Shown here in pieces: positions 42,736 to 53,689 of a stretch of 64,000 nt of DNA. Numbering within the stretch: the first letter of the stretch is position 1; every line of letters starts with the position of its first letter. The stretch covers positions 32,101,266-32,165,265 of the forward strand of contig NC_081555.1 in NCBI RefSeq assembly GCF_963082655.1, given 5' to 3'. The notes below the pieces were generated by a model. The model was not told the DNA's origin. It was given only the letters and a program-made list of their open reading frames with translations, and searched no databases. The DNA is from Stomoxys calcitrans (taxonomy: Eukaryota > Arthropoda > Insecta > Diptera > Muscidae). Position numbers and translations under genes: made by a program.

Positions 42736-42995
42736 ACATTGTTTTACTAGTTTTTTTGATTGTCTCCCACTGTGCGTCGTCAAAGATTGACTCCCAAAAG
42801 GTATTCTACTTAGCCATTGTATAAACTTCAGTTTTTTTCTAGAAAGTCTGGACATTTCCGGCGTAAATGCGTTCGAATGCTGTTCAATACAGCGTAGCTG
42901 AAACGAAGTTTTACCAAATCCACACTGGCATACCTGTTAAACAATAAATGACAGCTACTTGACATTTGTGTGACAGCTCCAAAAGCATTTGCTTC

Positions 42996-43045
42996 TGTTC
43001 CTTAAAGGAAAATTCATGGGCAAATTTGCATTTGCATTTTACCAA
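42996..43045 (+). mobile_element. Type 1 SINE tail fragment
   Basis: 'ctgttccttaaaggaaaatt' followed by 'catgggcaaatttgcatttg' is the SINE 3' end. Confidence 0.5.
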
Positions 43046-43109
43046 AAGCATTTGCTTGCATTTATAACCAAAGTTATTCTTATTTAACTGAAAAATCACA
43101 ACCGCCTAT

Positions 43110-43760
43110 TATTGGCGAACTCTAACACCTGAAAAAGAACAAAATGTTTGTGTATCGCACCATAAATCGTTATAATTATACCGGTGGCGTTGACAAACGT
43201 CATAGTGGTTGTCCAAAAAAAAACTGCAACAACGCCTGAAATGGTTCGGCGAGTGAAGGTTTTGTATTCCACAAAATCCACACTGTTATGGCAATCATAT
43301 TTTTAAAGATCTGAAAATATACCGTGAAAGGATCCAACAAGCCTTACATGTTCCAAAAACCACACGCCCTTACGCCAAAGAAAAATATTTAACTCGAAAG
43401 AGCAAAGGAGTTGCTGACCTTGCTCGAATGTGGTGAATTTCCGAACATGGTGTTCTCTGACGAGAAAAACTTCACAATTGAGCAATTCATAAACTCCCAG
43501 AATGATCGTTTTTACTTAGTCGAACGCACGTACAAGAATCGGAGTTTACGAACGTTCAGCCGAAGTAATTTTCCTTTTGAAGTGATGTTATGGGCAGATC
43601 TAACTGCCGACCGCTCTCCAATAACACTTTGTACCAGCTACCCTGTACAACTCGATAAGCTACCATCTCCAATGTTCTATAATCAACTATCTCCTGTTAG
43701 AAAACTGTTAAGTAGATACAAGGATGATTTTGAAAGTTGTATTCCATTTAAGGCCTAATG
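43110..43760 (+). pseudogene. Tc1/mariner-superfamily transposase remnant
   Basis: Broken frames give an N-terminal helix-turn-helix remnant, 'VYRTINRYNYTGGVDKRHSG' and 'CPKKTATTPEMVRRVKVLYS' (about 43,148-43,270). The DDE-domain block follows at 43,411-43,620: 'LLECGEFPNMVFSDEKNFTI', 'EQFINSQNDRFYLVERTYKN', 'FEVMLWADLTADRSPI'. The 'FSDEK' aspartate, a catalytic residue of this family, is kept. Sequence after about 43,650 no longer resembles transposase and the second and third acidic positions are not found. No TIRs are recognisable. 43,761-44,121 is unassigned. Confidence 0.8.
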
Positions 43761-44121
43761 TCGTTAAGCATATATACAGAAGATGCAAGTGAATTTGTAC
43801 TGTATAAGAAAGTCTTACACTTGAATGCTACTGTCGGCATTTCAACAAGTATTTCTTACATGTCTTAACTTCTACTCCACTCAGACCAAATAAGCCTGCA
43901 AACTCTGGCAAGTTTTGATTTCATCCAATATTCGATTCTGATCTTATCCAAAATTCGATTGGCGCTTTCAATGTTTTGAACTAAAAAAACCTAAAAAAAA
44001 AAGGCAAAGGTTGCTGACTTCCACAAATGAGTAGTAGATCTAGTAGTAGGCTCAAATTCTTTGGCTGCCAAAGCCATTTCTTTACTCCTATATAAGATCT
44101 ACAAGGAATATAATGTATATT

Positions 44122-44358
44122 TTGGGTTGCCCAAAAAGTAATTGCGGATTTTTTATATAGTCGGCGTTGACAATTTTTTTCACAGCTTGTGACTCTGTAA
44201 TTGCATTCTTTCTTCTGTCAGTTATCAGCTGTTAATTTTAGCTTGCTTTAGAAAAAAAGTTTAAAAAAAGTATATTTAATTAAAGTTCATTCTAAGTTTT
44301 ATTAAAAAAGCATTTACTTTCTTTTAAAAAATCCGCAATTACTTTTTGGGCAACCCAA
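44122..44358 (-). mobile_element. Mariner-type MITE, copy 6 (237 bp), inverted
   Basis: Same TIRs as the other copies with the interior in reverse. Right flank TA; the left flank has lost it (TT). The following 44,359-44,934 holds nothing recognised. Confidence 0.85.
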
Positions 44359-44934
44359 TAGAATAACAATATCATAGGCTTAAATGTTTCTGGTGAAATA
44401 TGCTTTTTTTTATTCCCCCCACGACGTTTTTCAACTACAAAGTGTTGGAAATTATTAGGATTGGATGCCTTGTTTAGGTTCTCGTTTGATAATGAACCGC
44501 TTTTTCACCAGAAATGGGCGCGTGACATGCATTTAGTCGTAACGAACACACAAGTCACTTAAATCGTGAGCTAAATAAATATTCAAGCAAGCAGGGGATG
44601 GCGCATATGCAAGAGGATAAAATTCTCGAAGATAAGTGAGGGTGTTTAAAATAGTCCATATCCTTATCATTGGATGCCATCGTGGCGATTGGCTTAATAA
44701 GTCGACTCACGGTACTAAACGCCTGGTTTTGAATTATCGCGAGAACAGTCATCTAGAATTTCTCTATAAAGAAATATTTCGCCACACCAAGCCGTTAGGA
44801 TTCAAGTTAAAGTTGTAGTTGAAATTTTAATCAAACATTGGATTAGTGGTCAAATGTGCTTCTCCAAGAAAACGAAGTGAGAATGGAATCTTTCTCGCAT
44901 GTACTTACTAATGAAAAACTTCCCAAGCAGAAAT

Positions 44935-46547
44935 TGTAAGATAGGAATTCCGTGCTACTTACAAAATCCTTCCTTCTCTAATGTGGTTCATGTCTGGTAT
45001 TGTGTCCCTACCTAAATGCCGGTGTCTGTTAGCTCCAACGTCTCATCTTTTTCCCCACATGCCCTACACATGCTATCACTTGCCGCACCGATTTTGCATA
45101 TGTGAGCTCGTAGTCCTATGGGTCCCGTTTTCATACCAAAAGCTATAATGGCCTCGTCCTCCCACGATCCGGATCACCCTATAGGATTTTCGTCGCCCTG
45201 CCGACCATTTCGCTGTTCTGTAGTGTTAGGATTTTCGTCGCCCTGCCGACCATTTCGCTGTTCCGCAGTGTTGCATGCGCGTTCGTAGCCCACACTCTTA
45301 ACTGAGACTGCATCGACCCGAAAGGCTTCGGGTTAATCAAGTTTGTTGACGGTAGTCCTCTGGCCTTCACTGCCAAATCGTCTGCTCTTTCATTTCCCCT
45401 TACTACGCTAAGGCCCGGCAACCAAACGATGCGGATCGTGCCATTCTCAGAGAAGGTGTTAATCTTCTTCTTACACTCCAAAACTGTTCATGACTTTACC
45501 CTCCTGGTTGTTATTGACTTTATAACCAGTTTACTGTCCATTAAGATGTTCACACTCGACGTCATTGCGTTAACACCACACCAACTCACGCATTCCGTGA
45601 TTGCCCGGGTCTTCGCCTGCAGCACCGTATTATGGTCAGGCAGTCTAAAACAGATCTCAGAACCTGGGTTCTCAATGTAGACCCCCAGGTCCACTCTGCT
45701 CTCTAGCTTTGATCCATCCGTGTAACATGATATTCCAAATGGCAATACTAAGGTTCCGTCAGTCCAAGACTGTGCCGCTGATAACAGTGCCTCGCACTCG
45801 ACCTCAAGTGTCGTTTCAGGTATCCGATCGGAAACCTCTGCCCTTCCTTCTAGGTTTCCTATCGTCACCTCGATTACACCGCGATGGTATGACCTTAAGT
45901 CTCATAGCCGCAATGGCTGCCTCACACTTAACTGTATGTCTATGGGTGGGATATCTAGTGCCCTAGTGGGCGTGATCCTCATCGCTCCGCCTATGCCAAG
46001 ACAAAATGTTCTCTGAAACTGTTGATGTTGCACTTTTTCTCCATAACAGTCACTGAGGCGTACGTAAGTATTGGTCTAATCACGCTCCTGTAGAGCCAGT
46101 GGACTATCCTCGGAGCCAATGGCGCGTCTACATAGTGCCCAACATCTGTGAGCCTTCTCAATACGCTCCTGAATGTGACACTTCCAATTCAGTTTCCTGT
46201 CCATGATAACTCCTAAGTATTTATCCTTGTCAGATATCGAAACCGTTCTATTGAGAAAACGTGTTGCGTTAAACTGGCCCACCTTTGTCTTCCTCGGGAA
46301 CAAGCAGATTTCGGTCTTTTGTGGGTTAACATTGAGACCCAGGTCTAGCCCAGTCGTATGCTATCTGCAGGACCCTTTCGACCCTTCTGGAGAGCTGGTT
46401 TGGATCCTTATCCTTTAGAAGTATTATAACATTATCTGAGTAGCAGGCGAGTTCAAATCCCTCCGCATCCGTAATAGGTCCTTTATGGTGGTCAACAATA
46501 CGAGTGGCGATGAAAAACCCCTGTGGCGTGCTCTGTGCTACTTTCTC
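44935..46547 (-). mobile_element. Family B retrotransposon, RT catalytic region to 3' end
   Basis: From right to left: an RT palm remnant 'GFELACYSDNVIILLKDKDP' (YADD changed to YSDN), thumb with 'FPRKTKVGQFNATRFLNRTV' and 'ISDKDKYLGVIMDRKLNWKC', linker, RNase H ('SCYTDGSKLESRVDLGVYIE', 'FRLPDHNTVLQAKTRAITEC', 'GLSVVRGNERADDLAVKARG') and knuckle region. The RNase H E and D landmarks are partly mutated (QAK for QAE, ILMDSK). A 45-bp tandem duplication lies at 45,184-45,273. Truncated at both the 5' end and within the tail. Confidence 0.8.
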
Positions 46548-47198
46548 TTTTTTATACCCTCCACCATAGATGGGGGTATACTAATCTAATCATTCCGTTT
46601 GTAACACCTCGAAATATAGATCTAGGACCCCACAAAGTATATATATTCTTGATCGTCTCGACATTCTGAGTCGAACTAGCCATATCCGTCCGTCCGTCTG
46701 TGGAAATCAAGCTAGCGGTCGAACACGTAAAGCTAGCCGCTTGAAATTTTACACAGATACTTAATATTGATGTAGGTCATTGGGGATTGCAAACAGGGCA
46801 TATCGGTTCAGATTTAGATATAGCTCCCATATAAACCAATCTCCCGATTTAATTTATAGAGCCCCTGGAAGCCGCAATTTTTGTCCGATTTGGCTAAAGT
46901 TTTGCACATGGTGTTCTATTATGACTTCCAACAACTTTGCTATATACCATCCAAATCGGTCAAGAACCTGATATAGCTTCAATATAAACCGATCTCCCGA
47001 TTTGACTTCTTGAGCCATTATAAGCCGCGATTTTTTCCGATTTGGCTGAAATCTTGCTGTTTTGACTCTTAACAAATGTGCCAAGTGCGGTCCAAGTCGG
47101 TCTATAAACTGATATAGCTCCGATATTTTAGCAGAATCCACGGTGGTGGGTTCTCAAGATTCGGCTCGGCCGAACTTAGCACGCTTTTACTTGTTTCA
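46548..47198 (-). repeat. Capped tandem-core element E9, minus orientation
   Basis: Inverted right cap 'ttttataccctccaccatag'; right module with 'tccgtccgtccgtctgtgg'; two core units of the E11 type ('tatagctcccatataaacca', 'cccgatttaatttatagagc'). The left cap at the right end reads 'ttctcaagattcggctcggc' and 'cgaacttagcacgcttttac'. Complete but short (651 bp). Confidence 0.8.
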
Positions 47199-47209
47199 TA
47201 GTATATTTG

Positions 47210-48010
47210 GGCCTATTTGTACATAGTCATCCCCGGAACGGCATGACTATAAGCACCACACGGGTGGGAACTCTCAGTTCCGATTTGTGTGGTGTTCATC
47301 GTCATTACAAGAAGCTCAACTGAGAGCTAGCACGTCCACAGGTTGCCGATAGTAGGATGCTCCATATACAGAGAAATTGCAACTGCAGTCAGCGGCATCA
47401 ATTGGAGAATCTAAGTGAGTGGCCGGCCGGCAACGGCTCTTGTACAATATTCTGAGTGCCAATGATACTTGATATGACAAGGCGAGTTTTTGACGCCTTT
47501 AAAAACCAATGAGCATAACGTTCTCGCGGCGATCAGACTTATGGGCCGAAACGAACTTGCTCGCATATGGAGCTTGACGAGGATCGCTACCTCTACATAT
47601 AAATGTGGTTCCAAAAGCAACCTTTTTGAACCTCCTTGTTGGGAGCCGAAACCATCTTAACCTCCTATCGCTCTTAAGGTTGAACCATCCCATGCCACTT
47701 TAAGATTAAAACGACATTCGCCACATTGAATTCAATAGGGTCCTCACGATTAGTCAGGCTGAAGAGGTTTCGGCGGCGATCGGTTCTATGGACCGGAACA
47801 AGATTGCTTGAATATGGAGCTTGATTAGGATCGCCACCTCCACATACAAATGTGGTTACAACAACAACCTTTTTGAACCTCCTTGTGAGCAGCCGAAACC
47901 ATTTTACCTCCTACCACTCTATTGGTTGCATCATCCCCATGCGTCCTTAAGATTCAAACGACAGTCGCCACATTTAATCCAATAGGGTCCTCACGATTAG
48001 TCAGACTGAA
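47210..48010. repeat. Dispersed repeat 'family D', with ~247-bp tandem duplication
   Basis: 47,527-47,750 and 47,773-48,005 are diverged copies at an offset of about 247 ('ggccgaaacgaacttgctcg', 'tggagcttgacgaggatcgc', 'cctttttgaacctccttg', 'agggtcctcacgattagtca'). The leader 47,210-47,500 ('ctccggaacg'-like, 'gatatgacaaggcgag') also matches 6.86-6.90 kb. There is no ORF and no clear pol III box. Class unknown; a SINE or retroelement UTR is possible. Confidence 0.65.
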
Positions 48011-48149
48011 GACAGAAGTCATATGCGCTTCATCACCACCATAATACCTGATTTAAGTACTTTGGTTCAAACTCCGAAACCAGACCAGTGCTAGTTGAAC
48101 AATAAGATATTGACCTTAGCAATGGAATAGCAAAGTTGAAATATTTTCC

Positions 48150-48220
48150 CGAAGTTCTTGCCAGTATTCGAACCTAGGCGATTAGTGTCAAAGACATACA
48201 TGGTAAGCAATACGCCGCAA
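48150..48220 (-). mobile_element. Diverged SINE head
   Basis: 'gccagtattcgaacctaggc' carries a B-box-like GGTTCGAATAC on the minus strand followed by a spaced A-box-like segment, laid out as in the type 1 SINE head. The flanks 48,011-48,149 and 48,221-48,545 are unassigned. Confidence 0.4.
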
Positions 48221-48545
48221 GAGCAAACAACCCATGCTACTCGCTTATGCCGACGATATAAAAATTACAATCTGATCAGTGCGAGCAGTGATTGTAATAA
48301 CCATTGCAAACGTCGAGTAAGAATTTGTCACAGTGGGTCTGGTAGTAAACGAAGTGAATGTAGACTACTATGTATAACTCAAAGATATTCAAACCCTGCC
48401 GTCTCTGTACCGCGAGAAGAAACACATGAGCTTTGAGATAAAAGAACAAACAATACTCAGACCTTACATCCCACTTCCCACAGAGTGGATATTAATTACC
48501 TGATAAATGTTGTTATTGATGTTGGAAAGTTAAGAGAAAAACGAA

Positions 48546-48800
48546 ACGCTGTGCGACATTTTCTGTGTTCGAAATTTGACCATGAAGATTCCATTAAGGA
48601 ACATCAGGGGGTTTCTCTCCCATCAACGAATCAACTGTCTAAAACAAATTTTAGCTCAGTGATAAAATACCGGTCCGAATGGCTTGCTGCAAAGCCATAC
48701 CACTTTGGGGAGAAGTCTTACACGGCTGAAGAACATAACAATATCGCCAGGTTTAGTGAGGGGCTAATCACCGCGGATCGGCCACAGACAACACACCATT
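48546..48800 (-). mobile_element. Type 1 SINE body, diverged
   Basis: 'gaagattccattaaggaaca', 'cttctcccatcaacgaatc'-type text, 'ttggggagaagtcttacacg' and 'ggctaatcaccgcgg' align with the SINE body in minus orientation; the head is missing. Confidence 0.6.
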
Positions 48801-48959
48801 AGTGAACGTTTCTGGTTCGATTGGGGCCTTCATCAGCACTATAGTCTTCTGCCTTCCTTCTGTCTGCCGGCCTATAGTTCGTAGCTTGCTGATTTGTGCT
48901 AAATGTTCCTGGAACTCATTGAGAAACCCTATGGAATTTTTATACCTGTGCCCGTCCTA

Positions 48960-49030
48960 TGGTGGTAAACATGTCCGCCTATGACGCAGAACCCCAGGGT
49001 TCGAATATTGGCGAGAAGATCAGAAAAAAA
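48960..49030 (+). mobile_element. Type 1 SINE head, orphan
   Basis: 'aacatgtccgcctatgacgc' and 'ccccagggttcgaatattgg' give the post-A-box segment and a B box (GGTTCGAATAT) in plus orientation, ending 'gatcagaaaaaaattttc'. Confidence 0.6.
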
Positions 49031-49705
49031 TTTTCAACGGTTTACCCACCACCATAGGATGGCGGTGTACTAATCTAGTCAGTCCCTCTGTAACACCTTG
49101 AAATGTTCGTCTAAGACCACATAAACTATATATATTCTTCATCGTCTCGACGTTAAAATCACGACAGAGGTCGAACGCGAAGATCTAGCCGGTTCAGATT
49201 AAGGTATAGCTCCCATATAAACCGATCTTCGGATTTGACTTCTTGAGCCTTTACAGGCAGCAATTTTTGTATGATTTGGCTAAAAATTTGCACGTAGTAT
49301 TCTGTTATGACTTCCAACAACTGTGTCAAATACGGTCCAAATCGATCTATAACCTGATATAGCTCCCATATAAACCGATCTCCCAATTTGACTTCTTGAG
49401 TCCTTAAAAGTAGCAATTGATGTCCAATTTGGCAGAAATTTTGCATGCGGCGTCTTATTACGTCTTCCAATTACTGTGCCAAGTATGGTCCAAATCGGTC
49501 TGTAACTTGATATAGCTCTTATATAAACCGGCCTCTCGATTATCCTTGTTCGGTTCCTAGAATCCTTATTTTTTGCTGGTTTGACAGAAGTTTGGAATAT
49601 AGAATAAAATTTTGCCCTTCAACTAAATTTAATTTCTATTTTTTTAAGCAGAATCTATGGTGGTGGGTTCCCAAGATTCGGCCCGGACAAACCGTACTTT
49701 AATTA
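49031..49705 (-). repeat. Capped tandem-core element E10, minus orientation
   Basis: Inverted right cap 'acccaccaccataggatggc' and 'ggtgtactaatctagtcagt'; core of three units ('ctcccatataaaccgatct', 'cttccaacaactgtgtcaaa'). The left cap is at 49,640-49,705 with 'gcagaatctatggtggtggg' and 'ttcccaagattcggcccgga'. Same type as E9 and E11. Confidence 0.8.
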
Positions 49706-49749
49706 TAAGAATTTTATATTCTTGTTGTGAGGGTGCAAATAAAATTACA

Positions 49750-49950
49750 AATCATCAACGCTGGCGACATTTCAGAAGTATGTAAAAACTTCTCCCCAAA
49801 GAGATGACGCACTGCGGCACGCCGTTTGGACTCGGCTATAAAAAGGAGAACCCTTATCATTTGAACTTAAAACACTTGAATAGGACAGCACTCATTGATA
49901 TGTAAGAAGTTTACCCCTGTTCCTTAATGAAATGTTCATGGGCAAATTTA
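49750..49950 (+). mobile_element. Type 1 SINE body, 5'-truncated
   Basis: 'ggcgacatttcagaagtatg', 'cgccgtttggactcggctat', 'cactcattgatatgtaagaa' and 'gaaatgttcatgggcaaatt' match the SINE body and tail in plus orientation. 49,960-50,170 is a scrap of tandem-core element. Confidence 0.7.
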
Positions 49951-50394
49951 TAATTTTTGCATAGGATGGGTAGTATACTTATATTTGATATGCGATCTAG
50001 CTATATGTCCAAATGATTGTCGAACTCACGATAAGAGTCCAACGAATAAAGGTACTTTCTTATTGATGTAAGTCGTTGGAAATCGCAAATGGGTCATAGA
50101 AGTTCAGATTTGGATATAGCTACCATATACAATGACCCTTCGACTTAACTTCATTGGCCACCCAGTTGGAAAATAGTGTCAGATTCAAATAATAGGGATG
50201 TAGATGAATGCGTAGAGCTAAACGGAAGGTTCTTGGTTCAACACTCAGCTGCGGCTAAAGATAAAGTTGTGAAGGATGGTTTTTTAAGAGCTATAGGAAA
50301 GTTTTTCAAAAAAAAAAAAAACATAAAATTGGGAAAAATTCATGAAATCTTTATTTGAATCGATAGTACGGTCCATATAATTTAAAGTTTGAAA

Positions 50395-51060
50395 ATTATT
50401 TCATGCAAATGTTGACCGTGACTGCGCCTCATTCCATCCGTTTGGTCCAATTTTGGCATACTCTTTCCAACATTTCGGCCAGTATTTCACGAATAAATCA
50501 TTCAATGTTGTTTTCCAATTCGTCAATTTAACCGTACTCGTCTGTATGGTCATGAGCTTCAACATAGACCCACAAAAAAGTCGAAAGGCGTTCAATTGCA
50601 CGATCTAAGCGGCCAATTGACCGGTCCCGAGCATGAAATAAAACGTACACCGAACTTGCCTCTCAATAAGTCCATTGTTACGCGTGCTGTGTGACATGTG
50701 GCACCGTCTTGTTGAAACCACATGTCATGCAAGTCAAGCTCTTGCATTTTGGGCAAAGTTGGATATCATTTCGTATCATCTTTGAAGAAGTACGGTCCAA
50801 TGATATCACTAGGCCATAAACCGCACCAACTTGTGACTTTTTCTGGATACATTGGTAACTCTTCCAATGCTTCTGGCTGATCTTCACTCCAAAATCGACA
50901 AGTCTGCTTATTTACGTACCCATTAAGCCAAAAAATGAGCTTGGTCGATAAAAGGGAAGAAGCGCGCGATGAACTTTCTTAACAGAGCACGCATTTTGAT
51001 AATAAAATTCAATAATTTACAAGCGTTGTTCGTTTGTAAGACGATTCATAGTTAAATTAT
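50395..51060 (-). pseudogene. Second Tc1/mariner-superfamily transposase remnant (DDE_3-like)
   Basis: Minus-strand frames encode, in order, 'NRQTCRFWSEDQPEALEELP' and 'MYPEKVTSWCGLWPSDIIGP' (about 50,920-50,790). Then come 'MWFQQDGATCHTAR'-like text (50,735-50,690, the second DDE aspartate) and 'FGVRFISCSGPVNWPLRSC'. The last block ends in the 'WAEILEKVCQNWTKRM'-type C-terminus near 50,450. It has several frameshifts. It is a different lineage from the 43.1-kb remnant, judging by the distinct wording. No TIRs were identified. Confidence 0.8.
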
Positions 51061-51139
51061 AGACCAAACTGAAGATGTTTGACAGTGAAACAAAACACGA
51101 AACGTGCGTATAATAGCTAAAAAATTACCCTTTACTTTG

Positions 51140-51230
51140 TTGGGGCTCAGATCTATATTTCGATGTGTCACAAACGGAATGGCAAAATTAGTATACCCCC
51201 CATCCTATGGTGGAGGGTATAAAAAATGGT
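51140..51230 (+). repeat. Orphan right cap of a tandem-core element
   Basis: 'atatttcgatgtgtcacaaa', 'cggaatggcaaaattagtat' and 'accccccatcctatggtgga' followed by GGGTATAAAA, with no core upstream. Confidence 0.7.
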
Positions 51231-52546
51231 ATAAAATATTTGTCTGCGATAATTATGTCATTTTCAAATTTCCTGTATATATTTTTCATACATTTGGGTG
51301 ATGCATTTTTGGATTTTTCCTATATGAGATAATTTTAAACCACTGTGCGTCGTTATTAGCTTTCGTCAAAATCGAAAAGGGTTTGCGCTATGTCTATGCT
51401 CATACGTGTGTTGTTGTTTGCCTTTGAGGGAACGAAGAATGAACGAACAAACAAAAAAAAGGCAACGCGCCTCTGCAACATGTGACAGCGAATAAATGAG
51501 GAACCAGCAAACGAACGAACGTTCGTTCGCTCGTACATGCCCATACATTTGGGGCTACGGACAACATAACACACAGCGAGCGATATTCATACCTACATAC
51601 AAATATCCAAACATCCATATTGATCCAAACAAAATGTATGCCTGTTTGTATGTAACGTGCGCCCTAACACACGTATCGACATACATACATACGTACTTAC
51701 GGGCTCATCGGCGTTTGGCATTGTGTCGTACGAGAGCAAAAGAGCGCCACTACGCCTACGTTTTAGTTTATTATTGCATATATGACCAGGGCTCTTCTGT
51801 GTACCGACAGACGGGACGGACCGACCCAGCAAACGGTCGATCCGTCTGTCTGTAGACAAACAGGTTTTTCTGATACCCACCAACAACAAACAGACTTAAC
51901 TACTCGAATCGACTCACCAAAAATGTACATGTTGCCATATTTCATCTAAATACTTGTTTGTGATCAGTTGACGCAATATAATCGAATATTCCGTTTTACG
52001 TTCCCCCCTCCCCAATTACAGAAACAGAAACACAGTCTTCGACCGATTGAGCGAGCAGACGTTTGAAATAAAAACGATTATATTATCATTCACACATATA
52101 CACAGATACAAACACACACACACACATGCACATACACCCATGCAACGAGCGCTTTGTGTGGATGGATGGATGACTCGTACGGATACGACGAACACTCACT
52201 TAGGCATCCACCATACATGAAAGTGTAGTGTATCTGCTGCGTTCTTCATATTCAAAAGCCACAGAGTGATGTGTATTTATATCTTATCCGCATTGGTGTG
52301 AAATTCCATTACAAACACACAAATGTTCGTCTTTTTTGTTGTTGCTTTCTTTTATTTTGTTTTGTTTTCTTTGTTTTGTTGTTGTTCTTGTTGCTTTTTT
52401 TTGTTGATGATTATGTGGAAAGACAAACACACACAGATGTACATACGTACGTACGTTCGTTTGTTCCCTATAGAAATCGCAGTGGAAGCGATAACTCAGC
52501 ACGGCAGGGCACAGCACAGCACCATACAATGAACGAGCGCTAGCTA

Positions 52547-52580
52547 GCAAGCCAGCCAGCCAGCCAGCCAGTCTGTCTGT
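52547..52580. repeat. (AGCC)n microsatellite followed by GTCT repeat
   Basis: About six consecutive AGCC-type units and then GTCTGTCTGTC. The complementary GGCT motif also occurs as runs at 38.19 and 38.81 kb near brk. Confidence 0.85.
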
Positions 52581-52716
52581 CTTCATGACAGTCGAGTAAA
52601 AGTGTGTATTGAGTTTTTGTTCTTTTGTATAGCCGAAGCTGTTGCTTCGTTGTTGTTTATGCTCACGTCGCAGTCCATGCAGCTGTTAAATGTGGCAACA
52701 ATGCGCCCAGCCTAAG

Positions 52717-52732
52717 CAGACAGAATGTCGCC
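52717..52732 (-). promoter_or_regulatory. Mad/Medea/Schnurri silencer element, perfect consensus match
   Basis: The minus strand reads GGCGACATTCTGTCTG, which fits GRCGNC-N5-GTCTG at every fixed position with the exact 5-base spacer. In Drosophila this composite site recruits phosphorylated Mad, Medea and Schnurri and silences brk in Dpp-receiving cells. Here it is about 15 kb upstream of brk. By chance roughly 0.2 such sites would be expected in 64 kb on both strands, so alone it is suggestive only; see the neighbouring site. Confidence 0.55.
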
Positions 52733-52749
52733 ACTTCATGCGATTATAC

Positions 52750-52765
52750 CAGACATAGTGTCGAC
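52750..52765 (-). promoter_or_regulatory. Second Mad/Medea/Schnurri-type site, one mismatch
   Basis: The minus strand reads GTCGACACTATGTCTG. It has the same spacing and orientation as the site 33 bp away and deviates only at the R position (T). It fits the looser GNCGNC-N5-GTCTG form. Confidence 0.45.
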
Positions 52766-53689
52766 GTTTAGATTTAAGTCGAAATGCTGCTTTACCTTGC
52801 TTCGTGTTATTTCAATTCAACAATTGCATATGAACCGACCAGCCAAACAAGCGACCGACAGACAGACAGACAGACCGACCGACCGACCACACCAACCATC
52901 TATCTCTACATTCAGACATACCCCTGTGAGATGGATAGACAGACGTACGGATACATGTAGTATGTGGATGTATGTATGTCAGTTTGTATATTCTCACCAA
53001 CAATGTCTGTAGTTAGATAGTACAAGTCGATTTATAGGTATGACCATATACACACCTACACACAATTCGGCATGAAAGAAAAAGAATAATTCATAGATTC
53101 TTGCATACTAGATAAGTACCTTTACTATTTAAATATGATTTGGACGATCATCAAGAGGCCAATATCTGAATTTTTGATGTGGACATCATACCATGCATCA
53201 ACCCACCTGCCCACTAATACCTACTGCTGTTGAAGGCATCCCCAAAAACCTAATTTTTGTTAGTATTTCTCTCTATTACTCCCTTTCCCATATATTCAAA
53301 TAAAGCAAAACAATGGCGAAAAGGATTTAAAATTTCCACTACGATTCACTAATCCGCAGGAAGTGCACACGATCAGCTGTTTGTTGTTTATATAGATAAT
53401 GCCTAGGTCAGAGTTGATATTTTAAACTTAGGTGGGTGGGTGTGTTTATCGTTTAATTGTTATTATTTAAACTAGCAAGCATCACCCGACTGCTGTGGTC
53501 ATTTATCAATAAGAAATCTTAGATAATAGTGTCCAACCATGTCAAAGAGTTAATTGATGTTATTCGACCAAGAGAAAAACATCTGAACAGCAATTCACCT
53601 CGACCACCTAACCACTCCACAACTCAGTATTTGGCCAATGAAGTTTAAGTTTTTATATCCAAAATCAAGCGTTAAACGCTTACTTATGT

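Larger units (their letters stand above)
51350..53640. promoter_or_regulatory. Transposon-poor island, candidate distal brk regulatory DNA
   Basis: No transposon domain or cap was found in these 2.3 kb. Composition resembles the DNA just upstream of brk (37.7-40.2 kb): (CA)n near 52,110, AGCC runs at 52,547-52,572, CAGA/GACC runs at 52,858-52,890, GTAC-type runs at 52,440 and many 'cgttcgttcg' tracts. Predicted short ORFs are low-complexity. Contains the two silencer-type sites at 52,717 and 52,750. Assignment to brk is inference from motif content, similarity of texture and absence of an intervening host gene. Confidence 0.45.

Noticed and set aside
50176..50358. 60-codon frame 'MSDSNNRDVDECVELNGRFL...'
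   Set aside because: Ends in a poly-A-encoded lysine run, has no family resemblance, and lies between transposon remnants.
52855..52895. CAGAC/GACC runs as additional Mad/Medea/Schnurri sites
   Set aside because: They contain CAGAC half-sites but never a GNCGYC at the required 5-base distance; simple repeat only.
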